Source of the DNA: Thiohalomonas denitrificans
GTDB taxonomy: Bacteria; Pseudomonadota; Gammaproteobacteria; Thiohalomonadales; Thiohalomonadaceae
NCBI GenBank assembly: GCA_020725115.1
Contig: DYFR01000001.1
Coordinates: 124,001-188,000 of the forward strand
Length of the DNA: 64,000 bases
Direction: 5' to 3'
Positions 6,342 to 15,169 of the stretch are shown here, piece after piece (the stretch's first letter is position 1; each line of letters begins with the position of its first letter). Below the pieces are notes generated by a model. The model made no database searches. It saw only the letters and a program-made list of their open reading frames with translations, and was not told the DNA's origin. A program made the position numbers and the translations under genes.

Positions 6342-9260
6342 ATGAATCAGCCCACCACCCATTCCGCCTTCCAGTGGCTGCGCAGCAGCCGCATTCCTTC
6401 GCTCAATGTGGAGGTGCAGGAATTCCGCCACAAGGTGACCGGGGCACCCCACATCCATCTGGCTGCCGATGACGACCAGAACGCCTTCCTGGTGGGTTTC
6501 CGCACCGTGCCGCAGGATTCCACCGGCGTGGCCCACATCCTGGAACACACCACCCTGTGCGGCAGCCGGCGCTACCCGGTGCGCGACCCGTTCTTCATGA
6601 TGACGCGGCGCTCGCTCAACACCTTCATGAACGCCTTCACCGCCAGCGACTGGACCGCCTATCCCTTTGCCAGCTGCAACCGCAAGGATTTCTACAATCT
6701 GCTGCAGGTGTATCTGGATGCCGTGTTTTTCCCCACCCTGGATGAGCTGGACTTCGCCCAGGAGGGCCACCGCGTCGAATTCGACGAGCCGAACAACCCG
6801 GACAGCCCGCTGGTGTTCAAGGGCGTGGTGTTCAACGAGATGAAGGGAGCCATGAGCGCGCCCAGCTCGGCGCTGTACCAGTACCTGACCAGACACCTGT
6901 TCCCCACCATCACCTATCACCACAATTCGGGCGGCGACCCGGAGCGCATCCCGGACCTGAGCTACGCCCAGCTCAAGGCCTTCCACGCCCGTCACTACCA
7001 TCCGTCCAACGCCCTGCTCATGACCTACGGCGACATGCCGGCCCATGAGCACCAGCTGTATTTCGAGGAGTACGCCCTCAAGGACTTTGAGCGTCTCGAC
7101 GCAGACATTCACGTGCCCGACGAGCAGCGCTACGACGCCCCCCTCACCACCGAGGAGCGCTACGCCCTCGACGGCGAGGAGGACACCGCCGACAAGACCC
7201 ACATCGTGCTCGCCTGGCTGCTCGGCAACGGCACCGATCCGGAGGCGCTGCTCACCAGCCATCTGGTCTCCGATGTATTGCTCGACAACAGCGCCTCGCC
7301 GCTGCGCCAGGTACTGGAGACCTCGGAACTGGGCAGCGCGCCCTCGCCCATGTGCGGCCTGTCCGACTCCAGCCGCGAGATGTTCTTCGCCGCCGGCCTC
7401 GAAGGCAGCAATCCGGAACACGCCCAGGCGGTGGAACAGCTGATCCTCGACACCCTGCACCGCGTCGCCGCCGCGGGCGTGCCGCAGGAGCAGGTGGAGG
7501 CCATGCTGCACCAGCTGGAACTGTCGCAGCGCGAGGTGAGCGGCGACGGCTTCCCCTACGGCCTGCAGCTGATGGTGCATGCGCTGTCGCCGGCCCTGCA
7601 CGGCGCCGATGCCGCCGCCGTGCTCGACATCGACCCGATCCTGAACCGCCTGCGCGAGCGCATCAGTGACCCGGAGTTCATCAAGGGCGAGGTGCGCAAG
7701 ATCCTCGACAACGCGCACCGCGTGCGCCTCACCATGCGCCCCGATACCGGCCTCTCCGCCGAACGCGCCGCCCAGGAGGCGGCACGGCTGGCCGCCATGC
7801 AGGCGGCGCTGAGCGCAGAGGAGAAGCAGCGCATCATCGCGCAGGCGGCGGCGCTCGCCGCACGCCAGGCCCAGCAGGATGACCCGGAGGTGCTGCCCAA
7901 GGTCAGCCTCGACGATGTGCCCACCGAACTGCACGTACCGCAGGGCGAGGTGGCCCCCGTCGCCGCCATCCCGTCCACCTGGTACACGCGCGGCACCAAT
8001 GGCCTCGTCTATCAGGAACTGGTGGTGGACCTGCCGGCGCTGGAGCCGGACCTGGCCGACCTGCTGCCGATGTTCTGCAACATCCTCACCGAGGTGGGCA
8101 GCGGCGGCCGTGATTATCTGGCCACGCAGGAATTGCAGGCCGCGGTCACCGGCGGCCTCTCCGCACGCAGCACGGTGCGCGGCTCCATCGACGACGCCAA
8201 TCAGGGCCGCGGCGTATTCGTGCTGTCCGGCAAGGCCCTGGCGCGCAACCATGCCGCACTTACCGACCTGCTGCGCGAAACCTTCGACAGCGCGCGCTTC
8301 GATGAACTGGATCGGCTGCGCGAACTGGTGGCGCAGGAGCGCCTGCAGCAGGAACAGAGCGTCACCGGCAGCGGCCACGGCCTGGCCATGATGGCCGCCG
8401 CCGCCGGCCTCTCCCCCAGCGCTGCCCTGAGCCACCGCTGGTATGGCCTCGCCGGCATCAAGGCACTGAAGCACCTCGATGACGCGCTGGACGACGAGGT
8501 CGCCCTGCGCGCCTACGCCGATCGCCTGCAGCGGCTGCGCAACGCGCTGCTCAAGGCTCCGCGTCAGTTCCTGCTCATCGGCGAGGACGAACAGCGCAGC
8601 GGCTATACCTCGGCCCTCGCTGCACGCTGGGCCGATGCCGCCGCGGCCCAGGAAACCGCTCCCTTCACCCTGCCGGCCAGCAGCGAACCGCGCAACCAGG
8701 GCTGGACCACCTCCACCCAGGTCAACTTCTGCGCCCGAGCCTATCCGGCCGTGCCGATGGAACACGCCGACGGCGCCGCACTGATGGTGCTGGGCGGCTT
8801 CCTGCGCAACAACTTCCTGCACCGCGCCATCCGCGAACAGGGCGGCGCCTACGGCGGCGGCGCCGGCTACGACCCGGACAGCGCGGCGTTCCGCTTCTAT
8901 TCCTACCGCGACCCGCGCCTGGCCGAGACCCTGGCCGACTTCGATGCCTCGGTACAGTGGCTGCTGGAAAACGATCACGAGTGGCGCCTGGTGGAAGAGG
9001 CCATACTCGGCGTGATCTCCTCCATCGACAAACCGGGCTCACCGGCGGGCGAGGTGAAGAAGACCTTCCACGCCGCCCTGCACGGCCGCAGCCCGGAACA
9101 GCGCCGCCGCTTCCGCGCCCGCGTGCTTGCCGTCACCCAGGACGACCTCAAGCGTGTCGCCGCCAGCTACCTCCAGCCGGAGGCGGCCAGCACCGCCGTG
9201 ATCAGCAACCCGGCCACGCTCAAGCAGGCCGACCTGGGGCTGGAAATCATCGCTCTGTAG
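6342..9260 (+). CDS. Peptidase M16C family metalloprotease (presequence-protease / insulinase-like)
   Basis: A 972-residue zinc protease. The inverted zinc motif HILEH is at residues 65-69, and the third ligand probably lies in VVFNEMKGAMS about 95 residues later. Length and the single-chain two-half layout fit the M16C subfamily (PreP, Cym1, falcilysin), which closes around unstructured peptides and degrades them. The C-terminal half keeps the typical REQGGAYGGGAGY segment that shapes the substrate pocket. In bacteria these enzymes probably clear short peptides in the cytoplasm; there is no signal peptide here. A family-A inverted repeat follows the stop codon. Confidence 0.92.
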   Translation: MNQPTTHSAFQWLRSSRIPSLNVEVQEFRHKVTGAPHIHLAADDDQNAFLVGFRTVPQDSTGVAHILEHTTLCGSRRYPVRDPFFMMTRRSLNTFMNAFTASDWTAYPFASCNRKDFYNLLQVYLDAVFFPTLDELDFAQEGHRVEFDEPNNPDSPLVFKGVVFNEMKGAMSAPSSALYQYLTRHLFPTITYHHNSGGDPERIPDLSYAQLKAFHARHYHPSNALLMTYGDMPAHEHQLYFEEYALKDFERLDADIHVPDEQRYDAPLTTEERYALDGEEDTADKTHIVLAWLLGNGTDPEALLTSHLVSDVLLDNSASPLRQVLETSELGSAPSPMCGLSDSSREMFFAAGLEGSNPEHAQAVEQLILDTLHRVAAAGVPQEQVEAMLHQLELSQREVSGDGFPYGLQLMVHALSPALHGADAAAVLDIDPILNRLRERISDPEFIKGEVRKILDNAHRVRLTMRPDTGLSAERAAQEAARLAAMQAALSAEEKQRIIAQAAALAARQAQQDDPEVLPKVSLDDVPTELHVPQGEVAPVAAIPSTWYTRGTNGLVYQELVVDLPALEPDLADLLPMFCNILTEVGSGGRDYLATQELQAAVTGGLSARSTVRGSIDDANQGRGVFVLSGKALARNHAALTDLLRETFDSARFDELDRLRELVAQERLQQEQSVTGSGHGLAMMAAAAGLSPSAALSHRWYGLAGIKALKHLDDALDDEVALRAYADRLQRLRNALLKAPRQFLLIGEDEQRSGYTSALAARWADAAAAQETAPFTLPASSEPRNQGWTTSTQVNFCARAYPAVPMEHADGAALMVLGGFLRNNFLHRAIREQGGAYGGGAGYDPDSAAFRFYSYRDPRLAETLADFDASVQWLLENDHEWRLVEEAILGVISSIDKPGSPAGEVKKTFHAALHGRSPEQRRRFRARVLAVTQDDLKRVAASYLQPEAASTAVISNPATLKQADLGLEIIAL

Positions 9261-9271
9261 GCAAAAAGATC

Positions 9272-9352
9272 AACGCAGAGGCGCAGAGTACGCAGAGATG
9301 AATCATTTCAAGACCCTCTATTTTCTTCTCTGCGCCTCTGCGCCTCTGCGTT
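9272..9352. repeat. Family A inverted repeat (copy A1)
   Basis: Left arm of CGCAGAG words (9272-9298) and right arm of CTCTGCG words (9327-9352), spacer about 28 bases. It fills the gap between the M16C protease and the ABC ATPase, both on the plus strand. RNA from either strand would fold into a long hairpin. Confidence 0.9.
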
Positions 9353-9366
9353 AGATTTTCTGAACC

Positions 9367-10293
9367 ATGACCCACGCACTGGACATCAGCGGGCTGCGCA
9401 AGACCTACCGCAGCGGCCACGAGGCACTGAAGGGCATCGACCTGCACGTGGCGCAGGGCGACTTCTTCGCCCTGCTCGGCCCCAACGGCGCCGGCAAGTC
9501 CACCACCATCGGCATCGTCACCGCCCTGGTGAACAAGTCCGGCGGCACGGTCAAGGTGTTCGGCCACGACATTGACCGCGAGCCGATGGCGGCGCGCCGC
9601 TGCATCGGCCTGGTGCCGCAGGAATTCAATTTCAACCAGTTCGAACCGGTGATCGAAATCGTGGTCAACCAGGCCGGCTACTATGGCGTACCCAAGGCAC
9701 AGGCGCTGCAGCGGGCGGAGACCTATCTGAAACAGCTTGGCCTGTGGGACAAACGGCGCGAACTGGCACGCAATCTTTCCGGCGGCATGAAACGGCGCCT
9801 GATGATCGCCCGCGCCCTGGCCCATGAACCGAAACTGCTGATCCTCGACGAGCCTACCGCCGGTGTGGACATCGAACTGCGCCGCTCGATGTGGAAATTC
9901 CTGCGCCAGGTGAACGAACAGGGCACCACCATCATCCTCACCACCCATTATCTGGAGGAAGCAGAGAATCTCTGCCGCAACGTCGCCATCATCGACGAGG
10001 GGAAGATCGTCGCCCACACCAGCATCAAGACCCTGCTCAACCAGCTCAACAGCGAAACCGTGGTGCTCGACCTGAAAGAACCGCTGGCTCATGCACCGCA
10101 TCTGGATGGTTACGGCAGCTGCCTCACCGATGCCAACACCCTGGAGGTGGATATCCCGCGCGCCGAGGGCATCAACCGCCTGTTCCAGCTGCTCTCCGCC
10201 CAGGGCATCGAGGTGGTCAGCCTGCGCAACAAGACCAACCGGCTGGAAGAACTGTTCCTGCGTCTGGTGGAGAACGGGGGCACGGAACAATGA
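9367..10293 (+). CDS. ABC transporter ATP-binding protein (YadG-like)
   Basis: A 308-residue ABC ATPase of the drug/lipid exporter (ABC-2) class. Walker A is GPNGAGKST (38-46), Q-loop near LVPQEF (83-86), signature NLSGGMKRR (136-144), Walker B LLILDEP (157-163) and the switch His in TTHYLEEAE. The C-terminal 80 residues follow the pattern of E. coli YadG, whose substrate is not firmly known. The partner permease lies downstream. The two genes are separated by a 166-base gap filled by a family-A repeat, unusual for subunits of one complex. Confidence 0.9.
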   Translation: MTHALDISGLRKTYRSGHEALKGIDLHVAQGDFFALLGPNGAGKSTTIGIVTALVNKSGGTVKVFGHDIDREPMAARRCIGLVPQEFNFNQFEPVIEIVVNQAGYYGVPKAQALQRAETYLKQLGLWDKRRELARNLSGGMKRRLMIARALAHEPKLLILDEPTAGVDIELRRSMWKFLRQVNEQGTTIILTTHYLEEAENLCRNVAIIDEGKIVAHTSIKTLLNQLNSETVVLDLKEPLAHAPHLDGYGSCLTDANTLEVDIPRAEGINRLFQLLSAQGIEVVSLRNKTNRLEELFLRLVENGGTEQ

Positions 10294-10310
10294 ACCAGAA
10301 AACCGCAGTT

Positions 10311-10449
10311 TCACCGCAGAGACGCCGAGGACGCAGAGCAAATTCATGTGCTTATGCATCCCGACCGCACCACCCCTCAGGTGAAATCCAGCAACGCCGT
10401 AATATGTTGAGAATGTTGTTACTCTGCGTCCTCGGCACCTCTGCGGTGA
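10311..10449. repeat. Family A inverted repeat (copy A2) inside the ABC operon
   Basis: Arms at 10311-10338 (begins TCACCGCAGAGACGCCGAGG) and 10422-10449 are complementary with few mismatches. The 83-base spacer has no match to other copies. It separates the ATPase and permease genes, so a large hairpin would form between two cistrons of one transporter. Confidence 0.9.
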
Positions 10450-10459
10450 GTTTTTCAGG

Positions 10460-11224
10460 ATGAACGGCGCCATCGCCTTGCGCACCATCCTGGTGAAGGA
10501 GATCCGCCGCTTCCTGCGCATCTGGATCCAGACCATCCTGCCGCCGATGATCACCACCGCGCTGTACTTCATCATCTTCGGCCAGCTCATCGGCAGCCAG
10601 ATCGGCGCCATCGCCGGTTACAGCTACATGGACTACATCGTGCCCGGCCTGATCCTGATGGCGGTGATCACCAACGCCTACGGCAACGTGGTGTCGTCGT
10701 TTTACGGCGCCAAGTTTTCCCACTATGTGGAAGAGCTGCTCATTGCGCCGATCCCCAACAGCCTGATCCTGCTCGGCTATGTCGCCGGCGGCGTGGCGCG
10801 CGGACTCACCGTGGGCGCGGTGGTGACTGTGGTGGCGATGTTCTTCACCACCGTGCAGGTACACAATCTCGCCGTCGTCCTGTCGGTGGTGGTGCTCACC
10901 TCGGTACTGTTCTCCCTCGGCGGCTTCATCAATGCCATTTACGCCAAGAGCTTCGACGATATCTCCATCATCCCCACCTTCGTGCTCACCCCGCTCACCT
11001 ACCTGGGCGGCATCTTCTATTCCATCGACATGCTGCCCGCCTTCTGGCGCGACGTGTCCCTGCTCAACCCGATCCTGTATATGATCAACGCCTTCCGCTA
11101 CGGCCTGCTCGGCGTCTCCGATATCCCGCTCGGCACCGCCCTCGGCGTCACGCTATTGTTCATCGTCGCCCTGTTTGCCTACGCCCTGTTCCTGCTGCAG
11201 CGTGGCGTGGGGCTTAAAAACTGA
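10460..11224 (+). CDS. ABC-2 type transporter permease (YadH-like)
   Basis: A 254-residue inner-membrane permease with six hydrophobic segments and the ABC-2 signature in the second half (TFVLTPLTYLGGIFYSIDML followed by FWRDVSLLNPILYMINAFRY). It resembles E. coli YadH and pairs with the ATPase upstream to form an exporter of unknown substrate. The start codon lies 11 bases after the family-A repeat, so the repeat hairpin could affect ribosome access. Next on the same strand is the hemerythrin gene, 73 bases downstream. Confidence 0.9.
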   Translation: MNGAIALRTILVKEIRRFLRIWIQTILPPMITTALYFIIFGQLIGSQIGAIAGYSYMDYIVPGLILMAVITNAYGNVVSSFYGAKFSHYVEELLIAPIPNSLILLGYVAGGVARGLTVGAVVTVVAMFFTTVQVHNLAVVLSVVVLTSVLFSLGGFINAIYAKSFDDISIIPTFVLTPLTYLGGIFYSIDMLPAFWRDVSLLNPILYMINAFRYGLLGVSDIPLGTALGVTLLFIVALFAYALFLLQRGVGLKN

Positions 11225-11296
11225 TGAAACTACTCATTAATTGGCCACGCGCAAAAGCGCTATGCTTTAAACAGGTAACCCAAGAAAGTCGCCGTC

Positions 11297-11722
11297 ATGC
11301 CCTACGAACCCGTGCAATGGAATCCCAGCTTCGAGACCGGCCTGCAATTCATCGATCAGGAACACGAGGGGCTGCTGACACAACTCAACGCCCTCATCGA
11401 ACTGCTCGCCAGGGATGCCCCGGTCGCCGAGTGGCAGCCGCTGCTGGATCAGCTCATCACTGCCGTCAGCGAACACTTTGCCCATGAAGAACAGATCATG
11501 GACAACATCGGCTATCCCGGTCATCACGCCCACCGCCTGCAGCACCAGCACCTGCTGCAGGAGGTGGCCGAATTTCGCGCCCAGACCATGACCGAGGGCG
11601 CCACCAGGGAAACGCTGGCCACCGTGCGCTTTCTGAAATTCTGGGTACTCAAGCACATGGTGCAGGAAGACTCCAGGATCGGACAGCATGTCCGTCGCGG
11701 CCTGCCCGACACCAACAAGTAA
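11297..11722 (+). CDS. Bacteriohemerythrin
   Basis: A 141-residue four-helix oxygen-binding protein with a non-haem di-iron site. All ligands are in canonical spacing: His23, His60-xxx-Glu64, His79-xxx-His83 and His120-xxxx-Asp125. The N-terminal VQWNPSFETGLQFIDQEHEG is typical of the family (W-x-x-x-x-x-x-G-x-x-x-I-D-x-x-H). In proteobacteria such proteins supply oxygen to oxidases or scavenge O2 in microaerobic cells. A short leader separates it from the exporter operon; 32 bases separate it from the DUF4412 gene, so these may be cotranscribed. Confidence 0.93.
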   Translation: MPYEPVQWNPSFETGLQFIDQEHEGLLTQLNALIELLARDAPVAEWQPLLDQLITAVSEHFAHEEQIMDNIGYPGHHAHRLQHQHLLQEVAEFRAQTMTEGATRETLATVRFLKFWVLKHMVQEDSRIGQHVRRGLPDTNK

Positions 11723-11754
11723 TCCACTTTTCACTCAACACGCGGAGGTAATCG

Positions 11755-12456
11755 ATGAAAGCCCGTACCTTGCAGTGGTTGTTCCTGCTTGCAGCCATCG
11801 GCCTCGGCCACCAGGCCAGCGCCGCCGGAACCCAGTTTTCCGCCGACATGGTGCAAAAGGCCAGTGGTCAGACCCACACCATGCGCTATTTTCAGGGCGA
11901 CCAGAAGATGCGCACGGAAATGAAGACCGAGGACGGCCATCAGGCGGTCAGCATCATGGATCTCAAGGCCAGGAAGATGTACACGCTGATGCCGGAGGAA
12001 AAGATGTATATGGAAATCCCTCTCGGCGGCGATACGGCGGCCTGGGCCGCTGACGACAAGACCCGCGAAGAGTATTACGAGATGAAGAAGGTGGGCACCG
12101 AGACCGTCAACGGTTACGTGTGCGACAAGTACACCCTCATCCCCAAAAAGCAGGGGCTGGAAAAGAGCACCACCTGGATATCCCAGAAGCTCGGCTATCC
12201 GATCAAGAGCGTGGGCCAGAGCTATTCCATGGAACTGATCAACATCAAGGAAGGCACCCAGCCTGCCTCACTGTTCACTGTCCCCAAGGGCTATCAAAAG
12301 ATGCCTGGGATGGACGACTATTACCGCGGCATGATGCAGCAGCAGCAATCCCGGGAGGATGAGTCCACCAGCACCCGCAACGAGACCAGGGGCGCGGAAC
12401 AGGAAGATATTTCTGACGCCATAGGCAAGGGCATTCGCGGCCTGTTCGGCAAGTAA
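11755..12456 (+). CDS. DUF4412 domain periplasmic protein
   Basis: A 233-residue exported protein with a signal peptide ending near QASAAG. The body has the DUF4412 pattern: a central strand-rich segment (MRYFQGDQKMRTEM, MDLKARKMYTLMPEEKMYME) that resembles the LolA/LolB-like fold of lipoprotein carriers, followed by GYVCDKYTLIPKK and a terminal low-complexity part rich in Gln, Glu and Arg. The function of DUF4412 is unknown; lipid or lipoprotein handling is suggested only by fold resemblance. A good ribosome site (GGAGG) precedes the ATG. Confidence 0.75.
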   Translation: MKARTLQWLFLLAAIGLGHQASAAGTQFSADMVQKASGQTHTMRYFQGDQKMRTEMKTEDGHQAVSIMDLKARKMYTLMPEEKMYMEIPLGGDTAAWAADDKTREEYYEMKKVGTETVNGYVCDKYTLIPKKQGLEKSTTWISQKLGYPIKSVGQSYSMELINIKEGTQPASLFTVPKGYQKMPGMDDYYRGMMQQQQSREDESTSTRNETRGAEQEDISDAIGKGIRGLFGK

Positions 12457-12470
12457 CAACCCGAACCTCC

Positions 12471-12504
12471 CCGCGCGGGCCGGACTCTAACCCGACCCGC
12501 GCGG
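12471..12504 (+). terminator. GC-rich stem-loop after the DUF4412 gene
   Basis: A nine-base perfect stem (CCGCGCGGG with CCCGCGCGG) encloses a 16-base loop 14 bases after the stop codon. No U tract follows, so it may be a 3'-end stabiliser or a weak terminator. Confidence 0.45.
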
Positions 12505-12588
12505 CGGCTGATGCGCCATCCGCTGACACAGCCATAGTGAAAAGGTATGCTGGCTTCACATGCGCAACCCTGCCTGCAGCCATAGCAC

Positions 12589-14472
12589 GTGAAACTCATC
12601 GACATCATTCACAACATTGCCATGCTGGTGGCGCTGGCGGCCTTGTATCGGGTCATAGTTGCCCGATTGCCATTGCGAACGATCAGTGGTCAGGTGGTGT
12701 TCGGTTCACTTTTCGGCCTGGTGGCCATACTGGGCATGATGACCCCGGTTGTCTTCGCCCCAGGCATCATCTTTGACGGTCGCTCCATCATCCTCGCCGT
12801 CGCCGGCCTCATCGGCGGCCCCCTGGTGGCACTGGTCAGCGTGCTGGTGGCAGGCGCCTACCGCCTCTGGCTGGGCGGCGTGGGCGCTCCGGTCGGTATC
12901 AGCGTCATCGCCGTCTCCGCCGGCCTCGGCGTCGCATTCCATTACTATCGCAAGCGCCTCGGCGGCCACCTGGGTTCTCTGCCGCTGCTCGGTTTCGGTC
13001 TGGTGGTGCATATCGTCATGCTGGCGCTGTTCCTGCTGTTGCCGGAGGGTGCCGGCATGCGGGTCATCGACGAAATGGGACTGCTCGTCCTGGTGGTTTA
13101 CCCGCTGGCAACCATGCTCATCTGCATGCTGTTTCAGGACTACGAGCAGCAGGAACAAACCAAATTCCACCTTGAGCATCTGGCCTACTACGACAGCCTG
13201 ACCGACCTGCCCAATCGCGCCCTGCTCATCACGCGTCTGGAACAGCTGCTGGCGGCAGAGCATCCGGAACAGGGCGACGGCGCGCTGATGTTCTTCAATC
13301 TCGATCGCTTCAAGACCCTCAACGATGCACGCGGCCATGCCACCGGCGACACCCTGCTGCGTGCCATCGGTGCGCGACTGGAACCGCTGCTGCGGAAAGG
13401 CGACACGCTGGCACGCGTCGGTGCCGACGAATTCGCCTTGCTGTTGCATCGCCCCGGCGAGCACTCCACCACCCTGCACCTCAACATTGCGGAACTGGCT
13501 ACGCGACTGCACGAGGCCATCCGCCAGCCCCTGCACATCGGCTCCGATGAAGTCTCCATCAGCATCAGCCTGGGCATCACCCTGTTCGAACCGGGCAGCG
13601 CAGACAGTGCCGGCGACACGCTGCGTCGCGCCGATACCGCGCTGCACCAGGCCAAGCAACGCGGTGGCAATCAAACCGTGTTCTTCGAGCAGACCATGGC
13701 GAAGGCCGTGGAACACCGATTCCGTGTCGAGCGCGAATTGCGGCGCGCCATCCAAGGCGGTGAATTGCGCCTGTTCCTGCAATCGCAGGTGGATGCCGCC
13801 GGCAATATCGTCGGCGCCGAATCCCTGGTGCGCTGGCAACACCCGGAGCGCGGCCTGATCACCCCGGCCGGCTTCATCCCCATTGCCGAGGAGTCCGATC
13901 TCATCATCGACGTCGGCGTTTGGGTGTTCACCGAGGCCTGCGCCCTGCTCGTCCGTGAAGAATTTGCCGGCCGGGGGCTGCGGCTGTCGGTCAACATCAG
14001 CCCGCGTCACTTCCGTCAGCCCAGCTTCGTCGCCTGGGTCAAGGACTCGCTGCATGCGGCAGGCGCCAATCCGGCCCAGCTTACCCTGGAGATCACTGAA
14101 GGCCTGCTCATCGACAACTTCAACGACATCATCACCAAGATGACCGAGTTGGCTGCCATCGGCATACGTTTCTCCGTCGATGACTTCGGCACCGGCTACT
14201 CCTCGCTCACCTACCTCAAGCGCCTGCCGATACATGAGATCAAGATCGACAAATCCTTTGTGCAGGACGCCCCCACCGACAGCAATGACGCCACCCTGAT
14301 CGACACCATCCTCGCCGTCGCCGAACGCATGCAGCTCGACGTCGTGGCCGAAGGCGTCGAAACCAGCGAACAGGCCGCCTTCCTCAACGCCCGCGGCAAG
14401 ATACTGCACCAGGGCTACCTTTACGGCCGCCCGGAACCGGCGGAAGACTGGCTGGATCGGCTGCGGGGATAA
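12589..14472 (+). CDS. Membrane-bound GGDEF-EAL protein (c-di-GMP turnover) with 5TM sensor
   Basis: A 627-residue protein that starts with GTG. Residues 1-180 hold five or six membrane helices of the 5TMR-LYT type found in LytS-like receptors. The GGDEF domain (about 195-370) starts with YYDSLTDLPNR; its active-site motif is GADEF (278-282) instead of GGDEF, and RKGD (269-272) fits the RxxD inhibitory site. The EAL domain (about 380-620) keeps ESLVRW, NISPRHF, DDFGTGYSSL, KIDKSFV, AEGVET and the terminal QGYLYGRP. So it is probably a c-di-GMP phosphodiesterase, with the degenerate GGDEF part acting as a regulatory domain. The neighbours give no hint of its target. Confidence 0.9.
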   Translation: MKLIDIIHNIAMLVALAALYRVIVARLPLRTISGQVVFGSLFGLVAILGMMTPVVFAPGIIFDGRSIILAVAGLIGGPLVALVSVLVAGAYRLWLGGVGAPVGISVIAVSAGLGVAFHYYRKRLGGHLGSLPLLGFGLVVHIVMLALFLLLPEGAGMRVIDEMGLLVLVVYPLATMLICMLFQDYEQQEQTKFHLEHLAYYDSLTDLPNRALLITRLEQLLAAEHPEQGDGALMFFNLDRFKTLNDARGHATGDTLLRAIGARLEPLLRKGDTLARVGADEFALLLHRPGEHSTTLHLNIAELATRLHEAIRQPLHIGSDEVSISISLGITLFEPGSADSAGDTLRRADTALHQAKQRGGNQTVFFEQTMAKAVEHRFRVERELRRAIQGGELRLFLQSQVDAAGNIVGAESLVRWQHPERGLITPAGFIPIAEESDLIIDVGVWVFTEACALLVREEFAGRGLRLSVNISPRHFRQPSFVAWVKDSLHAAGANPAQLTLEITEGLLIDNFNDIITKMTELAAIGIRFSVDDFGTGYSSLTYLKRLPIHEIKIDKSFVQDAPTDSNDATLIDTILAVAERMQLDVVAEGVETSEQAAFLNARGKILHQGYLYGRPEPAEDWLDRLRG

Positions 14473-14514
14473 TCTTCGGAAGATGGTTTTGATGGAGAGG
14501 TTTGACCGAGGCAC

Positions 14515-14532
14515 GACGCCCGCTGTGGCGTC
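14515..14532. terminator. Small stem-loop between convergent genes
   Basis: GACGCC and GGCGTC form a six-base stem with a six-base loop between the GGDEF-EAL gene and tag, which converge here. A pyrimidine-rich run follows on the plus strand. Weak evidence. Confidence 0.25.
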
Positions 14533-14544
14533 TGGCTTTCCTCC

Positions 14545-15147
14545 TCAGTCCAGCTTGCCGCGCTGCAAAATTTTTTCCCCGCCCAGCTCCGCATAACGGA
14601 AGCAGGAAACAGTGTGGTCGTTGACCATACCCACTGCCTGCATGAAGGCATAGCAGATGGTGGAGCCGACAAACTTGAAGCCCAGCTTCTTCAAATCCTT
14701 GCTCATGACGTCGGACAGGGTTGTGCGTGCCGGCAGTTCACCGAGTTCGCGCCAGGCATTGATGAGTGGCGCACCATCGACGTAACGCCAGAAGAAGGCG
14801 TCAAGACTGCCGTGGCTTTCACGCACCGCCAGCGCTGCCTGTGCATTGGCAATGGCCGCCGCGATCTTCAGGCGGTTGCGCACAATGCCGGCATCGGCCA
14901 GCAGCCGCGCTGTGTCGCGTGCACCGTAACGTGCGATACGTTCTATATCAAAGTCGTCGAAGGCACGGCGGTAGTTGTCGCGCTTCTTGAGGATGGTCAG
15001 CCAGGACAGGCCGGCCTGTGCCCCTTCCAGGATCAGAAACTCGAACAGGGCTCGATCATCATGCAGCGGCACGCCCCACTCACGATCATGGTAGGCCACA
15101 TACAGGGGGTCGTCGCCACACCACGCACAGCGGATCGGTGAACTCAT
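14545..15147 (-). CDS. tag: DNA-3-methyladenine glycosylase I
   Basis: A 200-residue base-excision repair enzyme that removes 3-methyladenine from alkylated DNA. The zinc site typical of Tag is present: Cys7 and His near the N-terminus (CAWCGDDPLYVAYHDREWG) and His and Cys near the C-terminus (MVNDHTVSC). The segment LEGAQAGLSWLTILKKR is the family's conserved helix with the catalytic-pocket Glu. I chose the ATG at 15147; a TTG at 15177 overlaps the murI end and would add ten residues not typical of Tag. It is the gene immediately downstream of murI, probably cotranscribed. Confidence 0.93.
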   Translation of the reverse strand: MSSPIRCAWCGDDPLYVAYHDREWGVPLHDDRALFEFLILEGAQAGLSWLTILKKRDNYRRAFDDFDIERIARYGARDTARLLADAGIVRNRLKIAAAIANAQAALAVRESHGSLDAFFWRYVDGAPLINAWRELGELPARTTLSDVMSKDLKKLGFKFVGSTICYAFMQAVGMVNDHTVSCFRYAELGGEKILQRGKLD

Positions 15148-15169
15148 GGAACCTGCTGCCACCGGTGCC

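Noticed and set aside
6324-8978. Long open frame of 884 codons on the minus strand
   Set aside because: It lies antisense to the M16C protease, is Ala/Gly/Arg/His-rich without recognisable motifs and follows from GC-rich codon use of the real gene.
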